From contig VXZK01000260.1 in the NCBI GenBank assembly GCA_009845545.1, positions 1 to 39,706 on the forward strand: DNA of 39,706 nt, in the 5' to 3' direction. This DNA comes from Candidatus Poribacteria bacterium (lineage in GTDB: Bacteria; Poribacteria; WGA-4E; WGA-3G). Each line of letters opens with the position of its first letter. The stretch's first letter is position 1. The translations under genes were made by a program, and so were the position numbers. Under the pieces are notes generated by a model, which saw only the letters and a program-made list of their open reading frames with translations, was not told the DNA's origin and did not search any database. Shown piece by piece: positions 6,984 to 14,501 of this stretch.

Positions 6984-7781
6984 ATGAAAGCTACGATTGC
7001 AAGATTAAATCTATTATGTATCAGTTTCATGGTTATGAGCCTGATGTTTGTAGGTATCGGTTCCGCTGAAATTGACTTTGAAACTGCCGTTGGCGTATGG
7101 CTCTTTAATGAGGGGGATGGTGATGTCGCGGAAGATTCCTCTGGGAAGGGCAATAATGGTACAATCCACGGTGGCGCAGAATGGGTTGATGGCATGTTTG
7201 GCAGTGCTTTGAGTTTTGACGGTTCAGATGATTACGTTGAAATTGCGCACGACGCTTCTTTAAATGTTGGCGGCGGACACACGATTGCGCTTTGGTTTAA
7301 ATTAAATGCGGTTCCCGGAGGGGGTATGGGCGTTATAACCAAAGATGATTGGGCACCTGGATTTTGGTGGGATGCGAATATCATCCGACATCACACGCAT
7401 GACCCGGCGGCTACGCTTCATTATGTAGATGCCGCTTGGGAGCCGGATACGGATTGGCATCATGTCGCTGTTACTTGGGATGGTGAAGCGTTTGGCGTAT
7501 ATCTGGATGCTGACGAGATTGGTTCTGGCGTAAATGGTGCAAACATAGGACGGAACCCGTTAACTGACAAACCCCTTTTAATAGGTATCTATTTAGAAAC
7601 GGGACAGCACGGTCAGTGGGGTGAGTTTCTCGGGGCAATCATTGACGACGTTGCTATCTTCAATACGGCGTTGACCGGTGATGATATTGAAGTGCTTATG
7701 ACTGATGGATTAGGAACAGCAACTGATGTTGAACCTTCAGGTAAGCTCACAACGACCTGGGCTGCCATTAAAGCCGATTGA
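6984..7781 (+). CDS. Secreted LamG (concanavalin A-like) domain protein
   Basis: This 265-residue protein has a signal peptide: basic start, hydrophobic core 'LLCISFMVMSLMFVGIGSA', and probable cleavage after Ala28. The mature part is one LamG/concanavalin A-like lectin fold: 'GVWLFNEGDGDVAEDSSGKG' and 'NNGTIHG' at its start, 'GSALSFDGSDDYVEI', 'HTIALWFKL', and near the end 'GAIIDDVAIFNTALTGDDI'. Such domains bind carbohydrate or extracellular matrix. It ends in 'GKLTTTWAAIKAD', a tail I associate with this kind of protein in Poribacteria and planctomycetes, possibly a sorting or anchoring element. That is recollection, not proof. AAGGAG precedes the start. It appears to be transcribed alone. 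Confidence 0.85.
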   Translation: MKATIARLNLLCISFMVMSLMFVGIGSAEIDFETAVGVWLFNEGDGDVAEDSSGKGNNGTIHGGAEWVDGMFGSALSFDGSDDYVEIAHDASLNVGGGHTIALWFKLNAVPGGGMGVITKDDWAPGFWWDANIIRHHTHDPAATLHYVDAAWEPDTDWHHVAVTWDGEAFGVYLDADEIGSGVNGANIGRNPLTDKPLLIGIYLETGQHGQWGEFLGAIIDDVAIFNTALTGDDIEVLMTDGLGTATDVEPSGKLTTTWAAIKAD

Positions 7782-7812
7782 TCTGCTTTCCAATCCGTAC
7801 CGTTTCCAAAGT

Positions 7813-7837
7813 GTGGGCATCTACACGGGATGCCCAC
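7813..7837 (+). terminator. Hairpin after the LamG gene
   Basis: GTGGGCATC, a 7-nt loop (TACACGG) and GATGCCCAC form a perfect 9-bp stem, 32 nt after the stop codon. No T-tract follows directly, so it may be a weak terminator or an RNA-stabilising 3' structure. Confidence 0.45.
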
Positions 7838-7857
7838 CCTGCATTAGAAAATTAGGT

Positions 7858-7886
7858 TTGCTTTTTAGTACATTTTACAGTATACT
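7858..7886 (+). promoter_or_regulatory. Promoter of the nitrite/sulfite reductase gene
   Basis: TTGCTT at 7858-7863, 17-bp spacer, TATACT at 7881-7886; start near 7893 and a leader of about 120 nt. The early leader can form a small hairpin (AGGTT...AACCT near 7901-7920). Confidence 0.5.
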
Positions 7887-8012
7887 ATACTAACTATTTA
7901 AAGGTTTCTACGGGGAACCTATGCAATATCGGCTTGCAAGTTTCGCCTAAATAGAAAGCAGCAGACATCAATTAACGCAGACTATGAACTTGAGGTTTAT
8001 AAGGAGTACAGG

Positions 8013-10457
8013 ATGGCTATTGAATACGCGGGAGCTTACGATGCATCGGCAATCCCGCCGGATGTTGCCCGCGAAATTGAAATTTATGAAATTCAGCTCG
8101 GTCGATCACAAGCCGGGCAGGTGGAAGAGGCAACCTTTACGGAGTTTAGGCTTCGACGCGGGGTTTACGGACAGCGCGATGATCGGTCGCAGATGATCCG
8201 TGTCAAGATCCCGTTCGGTGGGCTTACAGCGACACAACTTGAGATGCTTGCAGATGTTGCCGAAGAATTTTCGGATAACATCATCCACATCACCACCCGT
8301 CAAGATGTCCAGTATCACTATGTAGATATTAACAACACTCCGGAACTGATGCGCCGTCTCGCCAGTGTTGACATTACGACAAAAGAAGCGTGTGGTAATG
8401 TGGTGCGAAACGTCACAGCATGCCCTCTCAGCGGTGTCTGCCAAGATGAGACGTTTGATGTAACGCCCTACTCTAAGGCGTTGTCAGCGTTTCTTTTAGG
8501 ACACCCGGATGCGGAGAACTTTGGTCGTAAATTCAAAATCGCATTTTCTGGATGTGAAGAACATGCTTGCGGTTTAGCAAATATGCACGACATCGGTGCG
8601 GTTGCTGCTGTTAAAGAAGTTGATGGCGAAGTCAAACGCGGTTTTAAACTTTATGTCGGTGGCGGACTCGGTGCTGTGCCGCATCAGGCGAAAGTGTTTG
8701 ATGATTTTGTCTCAGCCGAGGAGCTCCTACCGATTTCACAATCAATTTGCAGAGTCTTCACCCGTTTAGGTGAACGCAAAAATCGGAATAAGGCGCGTCT
8801 GAAGTTTGTCATTGCCAAATACGGCATTGAGGAATTTCGCAAGTTGGTGCTTGAAGATCGCGAAACGCTACGGCATGACCCCAGATGGACAGCATATTTG
8901 GATAATTTAAATGCCTATGATGAAAGTCCGCTCAAAGCGCCCACACAACTCAACGGTGCCTCAACACCTGAAGGGTTTGAAGAGTGGTATCGATCGAATG
9001 TGCGGTTACAGAGTCAACCCGGCTACGGTTTTGTGACGATTACGCTCCCGCTTGGCGATATTACCGCAGATCAGACGCGGGCTTTGGCGGATATTTCGCG
9101 GAAATATGTTAAAGACACCATTCGCGCCACAGTTGAGCAGAACATCGTTCTCCGCTGGGTAACGATGACGGATCTGCCAGTACTCTATCGCGAACTGAAA
9201 GAAATCGGTCTCGGCGACCCAGGGGCAGAGTCTATGGTTGATATTACCGCTTGCCCTGGCACGGACTCTTGCAAACTTGGTGTGTCTTCTTCGCGGGGTC
9301 TGGCAGCACATCTGAGAAACCATTTCATTGAAGCCGGTGTGCAGAATGAAATCGAAGACTTCCGGATTAAGATTAGCGGTTGCCCCAACTCGTGCGGACA
9401 GCATCACATTGCAAATATTGGTTTCTTTGGCTCTTCGAAACGAGTTGGTGGACATATCGCGCCTGTCTACTTGGTACTACTCGGTGGACACATGATTGAA
9501 AACGCCAGTTCTTACGGACTTGCAACTGGAAAAATCCACGGCAAATATATTCCACAGTTCATTGAAGAATTGACTGGAAAATATGTCGATGAAAAGCAAG
9601 ATGGCGAAACCTTCACCGATTACGTCGCACGGCTCGGCAAAGTGGAGATCAAAACGATCTTGTCCCAGTACGACAAAATTCCGCCTTACGAGGAAGCACC
9701 GGAATTTTACATAGACACAGGTGATACGAAAGACTACCAACTCAAAACCGGTGTCGGTGAGTGTGCAGGAGAGGTGATAGCGCTTGTCTCCATGAAGTTG
9801 GAGGAAGCAGATCGACTCATCTATGAATCCGGTTTGAATTTGGAAAAGGGTAAATATCAAGATTCCGCGGAGTTGGCTTTTGATGCAATGATTAGAGCCG
9901 CCGATGGACTCTTGACAACGGTCGGTTTGCAGTATATTGACGACGCAACCACTGTCAATGAGTTCCGCACGCATTTCTTTGATCCCGGCAATTTCTTCGC
10001 AGGATTCGGCGCGCATCTGTTTAAAGCAACGGAAGAAGACACCTCTACTTTCGATCATGAATTGGCGCATCGTCGTGTGGAAGAATCCACGCTCTTTGTG
10101 GAAGAATCGCATAATGTGTATAATCGTATGCGCATCAAGCAGGAAGAAGAGGAAGAAAGTCGTCGCAAAACACGTCGCTCGCGACCGGCACGGAAGCCGA
10201 GGGTTGTCAAGGAGACGAAACCGGTTGAGGAAATCACCGATAGCCTCGATCTCAAAGGGGTCGCTTGCCCGTTCAACTATGTGCAGGCAAAAGTCCGTTT
10301 GGAGACGATGGACATCGGTCAGCTCCTTGAGATTACCATTGATGATGGCGAACCGATTGAGAACGTACCGGTGAGTCTCACCAACGATGGACATGAGATC
10401 GTTGACACGAAGAAGGTCGGAAAACACTACAGCCTCACCATTCGGAAGGGTGAGTAA
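8013..10457 (+). CDS. Nitrite/sulfite reductase fused to HEPN-like and TusA domains
   Basis: This 814-residue fusion starts with two ferredoxin-type nitrite/sulfite reductase half-repeats. The second half carries the siroheme-[4Fe-4S] ligands Cys414, Cys420, Cys457 and Cys461 in 'TACPGTDSCKLG' and 'SGCPNSCGQH'. The first half also keeps four cysteines (137, 143, 181, 186) in 'TACPLSGVC' and 'SGCEEHAC'. Residues about 580-710 are a helical domain resembling HEPN/SAV ('SAELAFDAMIRAADGLL'). An Arg/Glu-rich linker leads to a TusA/SirA-like domain from about 744, with Cys752 in 'GVACPFNYVQAK' (family motif CPxP, here CPFN). The enzyme reduces nitrite or sulfite by six electrons; the TusA domain suggests sulfite-to-sulfide reduction with sulfur relay. 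AAGGAG precedes the ATG. It is flanked by its own promoter and terminator. Confidence 0.88.
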   Translation: MAIEYAGAYDASAIPPDVAREIEIYEIQLGRSQAGQVEEATFTEFRLRRGVYGQRDDRSQMIRVKIPFGGLTATQLEMLADVAEEFSDNIIHITTRQDVQYHYVDINNTPELMRRLASVDITTKEACGNVVRNVTACPLSGVCQDETFDVTPYSKALSAFLLGHPDAENFGRKFKIAFSGCEEHACGLANMHDIGAVAAVKEVDGEVKRGFKLYVGGGLGAVPHQAKVFDDFVSAEELLPISQSICRVFTRLGERKNRNKARLKFVIAKYGIEEFRKLVLEDRETLRHDPRWTAYLDNLNAYDESPLKAPTQLNGASTPEGFEEWYRSNVRLQSQPGYGFVTITLPLGDITADQTRALADISRKYVKDTIRATVEQNIVLRWVTMTDLPVLYRELKEIGLGDPGAESMVDITACPGTDSCKLGVSSSRGLAAHLRNHFIEAGVQNEIEDFRIKISGCPNSCGQHHIANIGFFGSSKRVGGHIAPVYLVLLGGHMIENASSYGLATGKIHGKYIPQFIEELTGKYVDEKQDGETFTDYVARLGKVEIKTILSQYDKIPPYEEAPEFYIDTGDTKDYQLKTGVGECAGEVIALVSMKLEEADRLIYESGLNLEKGKYQDSAELAFDAMIRAADGLLTTVGLQYIDDATTVNEFRTHFFDPGNFFAGFGAHLFKATEEDTSTFDHELAHRRVEESTLFVEESHNVYNRMRIKQEEEEESRRKTRRSRPARKPRVVKETKPVEEITDSLDLKGVACPFNYVQAKVRLETMDIGQLLEITIDDGEPIENVPVSLTNDGHEIVDTKKVGKHYSLTIRKGE

Positions 10458-10498
10458 ATCTAAGGTTGTGGTTCATCAGGACTAAGTTTCACAAGAAG

Positions 10499-10547
10499 GC
10501 GATTGCCGCCCGCGCCCGAAACGGGCGGGTCAGGCAATCGCTTTTTT
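10499..10547 (+). terminator. Rho-independent terminator
   Basis: GCGATTGCC (10499-10507) pairs with GGCAATCGC (10533-10541); an inner GC-rich stem (CCGCCCG/CGGGCGG) extends it, and TTTTTT follows at 10542-10547. This is a strong canonical terminator closing the reductase unit. Confidence 0.92.
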
Positions 10548-10578
10548 ATACATCAGAAGGTTCTGGAGGTTTCACATT

Positions 10579-10815
10579 ATGGATTCTAAAGAGATGTTTG
10601 AAGTGTTGCAGCGCGTGAAAACTTGGAAACTAGAAATGCGCATTGACTTGGCGCGTCGGATTTTGGAAACCGTGGTTCCTGAGCAAATACCACCTCCGCC
10701 ACGGACCATGACACTGGAAGAAATCCAGGCGATTATGAAAATAGATAAAACGCCTCCTACTGACGAGGAATGCAAAAAAATCCTTGAAGAGGAACGCCTG
10801 AAGAGATACGGATGA
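10579..10815 (+). CDS. Probable antitoxin of a PIN-domain toxin-antitoxin pair
   Basis: This 78-residue charged protein overlaps the PIN-domain gene by the four bases ATGA, the classic translational coupling of toxin-antitoxin operons. The N-terminal half is helical ('EMFEVLQRVKTWKLEMRIDL'), a Pro-rich hinge ('PEQIPPPPRT') follows, and the end is acidic/basic ('EECKKILEEERLKRYG'), suited to wrapping the toxin. No clear DNA-binding motif is visible. GGAGG lies before the ATG. Identification as antitoxin rests mainly on size, charge and position. Confidence 0.7.
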   Translation: MDSKEMFEVLQRVKTWKLEMRIDLARRILETVVPEQIPPPPRTMTLEEIQAIMKIDKTPPTDEECKKILEEERLKRYG

Positions 10816-11234
10816 TTCACGCTTTATTAGATACAAACGTAGTTCTGGATGCACTGCTTGATCGAACCCCTTGGAATATTCAGGCAAATGCTATCTGGCA
10901 AGCCCAATTAGACAAGCAATTTGTTGCTTATGTCACAGCAACGACGCTAACCGACATTTTTTATATAAGTCGCCGCTATGGAGGACTTGAGAAGGCATGG
11001 CGACTTGTTCACGCTGTATTGAATCAATTACCTGTTATCTCAGTCGGTTCCCGCGAACTACAATTAGCAATAAGGTTAGCAGGGAGCGACTTTGAAGATA
11101 ATCTGCAAGTTGCATGTGCAATAAATGGTCAACTTGATTTGATTGTCACGCGCAATCTCACAGGTTTTTCGGGTAATAATATTCCAATTCTCACACCACA
11201 ACAGATGTTGTTGAGATTGTCTGGGCGCGATTAA
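10812..11234 (+). CDS. PIN domain ribonuclease (VapC-like toxin)
   Basis: This 140-residue PIN-fold protein begins with 'MIHALLDTNVVLDALL', where Asp7 is the first metal-binding acid. 'GSDFEDNLQVACAI' supplies the central acids Asp93, Glu95 and Asp96, and 'LDLIVTRNLTGFSG' gives the usual 'TRN' C-terminal motif. PIN toxins cleave RNA (often tRNA or rRNA) in a Mg/Mn-dependent way and are inhibited by the partner upstream. The ATG overlaps the antitoxin stop (ATGA). Length is normal and no active-site acid seems missing. Confidence 0.85.
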   Translation: MIHALLDTNVVLDALLDRTPWNIQANAIWQAQLDKQFVAYVTATTLTDIFYISRRYGGLEKAWRLVHAVLNQLPVISVGSRELQLAIRLAGSDFEDNLQVACAINGQLDLIVTRNLTGFSGNNIPILTPQQMLLRLSGRD

Positions 11235-11312
11235 AGTGAGTGGAATGTAGTAATGGTTGCTTCTACTTCCATAGAAGGTGTTAAGTCGGCTAAAATATAG
11301 GGCGGAGAACCT

Positions 11313-11678
11313 ATGCGAAAAATGCGAACCTTGCGGGGGTATTTCATCAAGCGTCTTGTCGACAAGGAGAGGGCGATTGGCTATCTTCGGGCGATCCTTG
11401 ACGACTATCAGATTTATCGGGAACGGACTGTAGCTTTAAGAGCACTCCAAACCGTCGTTGAAGCACAAGGCGGGGTTTCCAAAGTTGCCAAGCAGGTTGA
11501 TATGGACCCACAACTTCTTTCAAAGGTACTATCCAATGAGGATACACCTCTAATTGATGCTTTTGGAATCGTTCTCAAAGCACTCGGCTATCAACTCTCA
11601 ATTGCACCCTTAGAAAACGAAAACCTAAACGCTGAATTCACCACGCAGTCGTTAGAGGTACAGAATGGCATTTTATAG
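11313..11678 (+). CDS. HigA-like helix-turn-helix antitoxin, apparently orphan
   Basis: This 121-residue protein resembles the 'probable addiction module antidote' (HigA2-like) family. It has an N-terminal 'DKERAIGYLRAILDDYQIY' helix region, then an HTH at about residues 50-85 ('GGVSKVAKQVDMDPQLLSKV') followed by 'FGIVLKALGYQLSI'. The usual RelE/HigB toxin gene beside such antitoxins is absent: upstream is the separate PIN pair, downstream a small membrane protein. It may be solitary, act as a plain regulator, or pair with the membrane protein it overlaps by 14 nt. Confidence 0.7.
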   Translation: MRKMRTLRGYFIKRLVDKERAIGYLRAILDDYQIYRERTVALRALQTVVEAQGGVSKVAKQVDMDPQLLSKVLSNEDTPLIDAFGIVLKALGYQLSIAPLENENLNAEFTTQSLEVQNGIL

Positions 11679-11868
11679 TGATACACGAGTTACTATTTCT
11701 ATTTTACTCTCCATCGCAGTTTTCATCGTTGTAACCGGTGTATTCGGTTTCGGTGCCGGAGTCTTTGCAGTATTTTTGACGCACGCTGTCCTGATTCCAA
11801 AAGTGCTATGGAATTTCGTACTCGATAGAACCCGGGAACTCGGAAAAGCATTCAGAGGCGAAGACTGA
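11665..11868 (+). CDS. Small membrane protein
   Basis: This 67-residue protein has one long or two short hydrophobic segments (about residues 10-45, 'ISILLSIAVFIVVTGVFGFG' and following) and a basic/acidic C-terminal tail ('RTRELGKAFRGED'). The start overlaps the HigA-like gene by 14 nt, with AGAGG upstream, so it is translationally coupled. Function unknown. A membrane-acting toxin is conceivable from the context but unproven. Confidence 0.6.
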   Translation: MAFYSDTRVTISILLSIAVFIVVTGVFGFGAGVFAVFLTHAVLIPKVLWNFVLDRTRELGKAFRGED

Positions 11869-11894
11869 TTTTCTAAATCTACCAACAATAAAAA

Positions 11895-11923
11895 TTGACT
11901 TTCCCCTCAACTTATATTATAAT
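11895..11923 (+). promoter_or_regulatory. Near-consensus sigma70 promoter
   Basis: TTGACT at 11895-11900, 17-bp spacer, perfect TATAAT at 11918-11923. The expected start (about 11928-11931) lies only about 10 nt before the ATG at 11940, inside the ribosome-binding site AAGGGAG, so the mRNA would be nearly leaderless. Confidence 0.7.
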
Positions 11924-11939
11924 AAAGGGAGCAGATTTG

Positions 11940-12236
11940 ATGAATGCAGCAACAACAGGCGCAACCGGGGCTGCGGCAGCGCAGCAAGCCGCTATTGTCC
12001 AGGCTATCAAAGCCTCCGGAGCGATTGTTCAACTTGAGCCAAGCGAGTTTGCGAAAATTTTAGCAAAAAGTGAGAACCCTCTCATCGTTACTGCAGAGGG
12101 CGGCGTTTTCACGAAAAATCATCAGTATATAACCACTTACAAGGGACTCCACTTTTATTGCAAATCCCCGGCGGCTATCAACCTCCCGCTCGGTACTGAA
12201 TTCGTCCAATCAAAAAAGATATGGATTCCGGGTTAG
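11940..12236 (+). CDS. Conserved small protein of unknown function
   Basis: This 98-residue soluble protein starts with an Ala/Thr-rich segment and continues with a compact beta-rich domain: 'GAIVQLEPSEFAKILAKSEN', 'LIVTAEGGVF', 'YITTYKGLHFYCKS' and the ending 'KKIWIPG'. I recall similar small proteins across several phyla without assigned function. The ATG at 11940 is chosen over an in-frame upstream TTG at 11895 because that codon is part of the -35 box. It is the first gene of a run of same-strand small genes leading to the E1-like gene at 13179. Confidence 0.65.
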   Translation: MNAATTGATGAAAAQQAAIVQAIKASGAIVQLEPSEFAKILAKSENPLIVTAEGGVFTKNHQYITTYKGLHFYCKSPAAINLPLGTEFVQSKKIWIPG

Positions 12237-12271
12237 AAGCAATACGGAGCAACACACTTGCGGAGAAATAG

Positions 12272-12517
12272 ATGGCAACAATTGTTAAACATAACCAGAC
12301 ATGCAAACGTTACTGTATGCTCGGTGCAGGGTTTGGGGTCTTTCAATCCTCGAAACCCAATGTGTTTCTCGGAAATTTGATGGCTGATGTAGAAGAAGGC
12401 GAGTACGCATTAGTCTGCGTCTGTAATAGTAAAGGCGAGATTTTCTGGTTAGAGGCAACACAAGTTCCCGTTGTTAGCATTGATGGACAGAATGTGCAAG
12501 AACTCGCAGCAGAATAG
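12272..12517 (+). CDS. Small protein of unknown function
   Basis: This 81-residue protein begins 'MATIVKHNQTCKRYCMLGAG' and has four cysteines (Cys11, Cys15 and the pair in 'ALVCVCNSKG'). The paired spacing could bind metal, but I do not recognise the family. GGAG lies 6 nt before the ATG. It sits 35 nt after the preceding small gene and is likely in the same transcript. Confidence 0.6.
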   Translation: MATIVKHNQTCKRYCMLGAGFGVFQSSKPNVFLGNLMADVEEGEYALVCVCNSKGEIFWLEATQVPVVSIDGQNVQELAAE

Positions 12518-12598
12518 ATAGGTCTTAGTGTTTTTATAGAGCATAGGCATCCCTAACTGCCTTGTCACTCACTGACGAAAGGAAATTTTTTTACCAGA

Positions 12599-13177
12599 AT
12601 GGATTTACAGCAGATTAACATCAAGGTTTTTACAACTGAAGATAGCAAAATCAACTACACCAACTTCATTAAGGTCTTTAACCGTTGGATGAAGGAGGCG
12701 GATTCAGATGACTACTTGAACTACGCCGACTACTCGCACGTCGATGCGGGCCCGGGTGTATTGTTGATTTTGAAGCAAGCCAACTATAGCATCGACAACG
12801 CTTACCATGAACACGGTTTCCTCTACAACCGGAAGCATGCAGTCGAAGGTGATAACGGTGATAAGATTCGCCAAGCACTCGCTGAGGGGCTCTCCAAATG
12901 TGAACAGCTCGAGGCATCGGCGGAGTTAGAAAATGCAGTGCATTTCAACGGTGGAGACCTCCTGTTTATGGTAAATAACCGCCATATCGCACCGAATACA
13001 CCGGAAGTCGCTGCATCCGTTGAAGCAGACCTGACACCTGTCTTACAACAGATGTATGGTGATGACAATTTCACTGTAGAGCGTACCTCCGAAGACGCAC
13101 GCGAACGGTTCGCACTACGAGTTTCAGCGAATTCGGATAAACCGATTTCGGAACTCCTCTCCAATCTCGGAGGCTAA
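12599..13177 (+). CDS. Conserved protein with C-terminal Gly-Gly, coupled to E1-like gene
   Basis: This 192-residue soluble protein has a pattern I remember as a conserved family of unknown role: 'INIKVFTTEDSKINYTNFIK', 'VFNRWMKEAD', 'YSHVDAGPGVLLILKQANYS', 'GFLYNRKHAVEG' and 'LLFMVNNRHIAPNTPEV'. The final residues are 'SELLSNLGG'. The stop codon is 1 nt before the ATG of a ThiF/MoeB-like adenylating enzyme, whose substrates are proteins ending in Gly-Gly. It lacks obvious beta-grasp length and pattern, so it may not be a ubiquitin-like carrier and the Gly-Gly may be coincidental. AAAGGAAA is 14 nt before the ATG, a somewhat long spacing. Confidence 0.75.
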   Translation: MDLQQINIKVFTTEDSKINYTNFIKVFNRWMKEADSDDYLNYADYSHVDAGPGVLLILKQANYSIDNAYHEHGFLYNRKHAVEGDNGDKIRQALAEGLSKCEQLEASAELENAVHFNGGDLLFMVNNRHIAPNTPEVAASVEADLTPVLQQMYGDDNFTVERTSEDARERFALRVSANSDKPISELLSNLGG

Positions 13178-13178
13178 G

Positions 13179-13985
13179 ATGTTTAACTTCAGCAACGAAC
13201 AGATTGAACGCTATAGCCGACATATTATCCTCAAGGAAGTCGGGGGGATGGGGCAGACGAAGCTCCTGGAATCAAAAGTGCTGCTCATCGGGGCAGGGGG
13301 CCTCGGTTCGCCTGTTGGTGTCTACCTTGCTGCTGCAGGGGTTGGCACACTCGGCATCATCGACGACGACGTAGTGGATCTCAGCAATTTGCAACGCCAG
13401 ATTTTACACGGCACGAGCGACATCGGCATCCCGAAAACGAAATCCGCAGAAGCTACTATTGCAGAGATGAACCCCGATGTCAAAGTGGTCTCTTACAATG
13501 AACGGATTACCTCGGAAAACGCTTTCCAGATTTTGGAACAATACGATCTGATTGTAGATGGGTGTGACAACCTACCGACGCGTTACCTCCTCAACGACGC
13601 ATCCGTTATGCTCGGCAAACCGATTGTACACGGCAGCATATTCCAATTTGAAGGGCAAGTCACCGTGCTTTATCCGGGCAAGGGCCCGTGCTACCGATGC
13701 CTCTATCCCGAACCGCCGCCAGCGGGAATGGTACCGAGTTGCCAAGAAGCAGGAGTCTTTGGTGTTCTTCCTGGTATTATCGGCACAATCCAAGCTGTTG
13801 AAGCAATCAAAATTCTTTTAGACATCGGCGATGCCTTAATCGGAACGCTGCTGCTTTTTGACGCGCTAACGATGAATTTCAACCGGTTGAAACTCCGTCA
13901 AGATAGTGGTTGCCCAATGTGCGGTGAAAATCCCACGATTCATGAACTGATTGATTACGAAGAATTCTGTCAAGTGCAGTGGTAG
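13179..13985 (+). CDS. ThiF/MoeB/HesA family adenylyltransferase (E1-like)
   Basis: This 268-residue single-domain E1-like enzyme has the ATP/dinucleotide motif 'IGAGGLGSPVGVYLAAAGVG', then 'IIDDDVVDLSNLQRQ' with the Asp and Arg of the adenylation site. 'DGCDNLPTRYLLND' follows. The zinc tetrad is Cys171 and Cys174 ('CYRC') with Cys245 and Cys248 ('CPMC'). Cys188 in 'VPSCQEAGVFG' matches the catalytic Cys of ThiF and MoeB. It lacks the C-terminal rhodanese domain of MOCS3-like fusions. The family adenylates the C-terminal Gly of ThiS, MoaD or similar sulfur carriers. No carrier of that size is in the window; the adjacent 192-residue Gly-Gly protein is the only local candidate. Confidence 0.9.
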   Translation: MFNFSNEQIERYSRHIILKEVGGMGQTKLLESKVLLIGAGGLGSPVGVYLAAAGVGTLGIIDDDVVDLSNLQRQILHGTSDIGIPKTKSAEATIAEMNPDVKVVSYNERITSENAFQILEQYDLIVDGCDNLPTRYLLNDASVMLGKPIVHGSIFQFEGQVTVLYPGKGPCYRCLYPEPPPAGMVPSCQEAGVFGVLPGIIGTIQAVEAIKILLDIGDALIGTLLLFDALTMNFNRLKLRQDSGCPMCGENPTIHELIDYEEFCQVQW

Positions 13986-14023
13986 ATCCTAATTCAGAGT
14001 TACTTCACTCGGAGGGCAATTCA

Positions 14024-14185
14024 ATGGAAACAGCTGTGGTGACAATGTTATTCTGCTTAGTTGCAATGATGTTCAGTATCCTACTTGTGCTGAGTTCAAT
14101 AGTTAAAACACTCCGGCGTAGTGACGAAAGTTTGTCGAAGATTGCAAAACATCTTGAGCAAAATGGTGAAGAAAAGGGGAATTAA
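14024..14185 (+). CDS. Tiny single-pass membrane protein 1
   Basis: This 53-residue protein starts at an ATG preceded by GGAGGGC. An N-terminal membrane helix ('TMLFCLVAMMFSILLVLSSI') is followed by a charged helix with 'LRRSDESLSKIAKHLEQNGE'. It begins 39 nt after the E1-like gene. A longer in-frame start at 13979 overlaps that gene and has no ribosome-binding site. Layout is the same as the 43-residue protein downstream. Confidence 0.65.
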   Translation: METAVVTMLFCLVAMMFSILLVLSSIVKTLRRSDESLSKIAKHLEQNGEEKGN

Positions 14186-14324
14186 GAGACCGGTGGAACT
14201 AACAATTATAAAATGTCGCTGATGTGTCTGCCTGTTTCCATATTTTCCACGGTCTACAAAGTAGAATGTGTGAAACTACCTCCTGTCAAATTAAGACAAT
14301 ACATTACCGCGGGGTCTGTTTAGT

Positions 14325-14456
14325 ATGGGATTATGGTCATCTATTATAATTACAACTATTCTGATCTTAATAGCTTGGGAACTCAGGGATATTAAAGGGC
14401 TTTTGGGCAGAGTTCTGGAACATCTTGATGAAAAGAACAACGAGAAGGAAGAGTGA
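14325..14456 (+). CDS. Tiny single-pass membrane protein 2
   Basis: This 43-codon reading frame begins ATG-GGA-TTA-TGG. An N-terminal membrane helix ('LWSSIIITTILILIAW') is followed by a charged tail ('LRDIKGLLGRVLEHLDEKNN' and a Glu/Lys-rich end). Topology and the tail pattern (Leu-Arg, a spacer, then His-Leu-Glu/Asp and a charged end) repeat those of the 53-residue protein at 14024-14185, suggesting a tandem pair. The ribosome-binding site is weak (GGGG about 10 nt upstream). Confidence 0.5.
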   Translation: MGLWSSIIITTILILIAWELRDIKGLLGRVLEHLDEKNNEKEE

Positions 14457-14501
14457 TAAAAGCCGTTCGCTAAATCTTCCGATGATTTTCCTGAGTTTCT
14501 A

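Noticed and set aside
9477..10427. 316-codon open frame on the minus strand
   Set aside because: It lies antisense within the reductase-TusA gene, has no recognisable domain or ribosome-binding site, and is explained by codon bias of the real gene.
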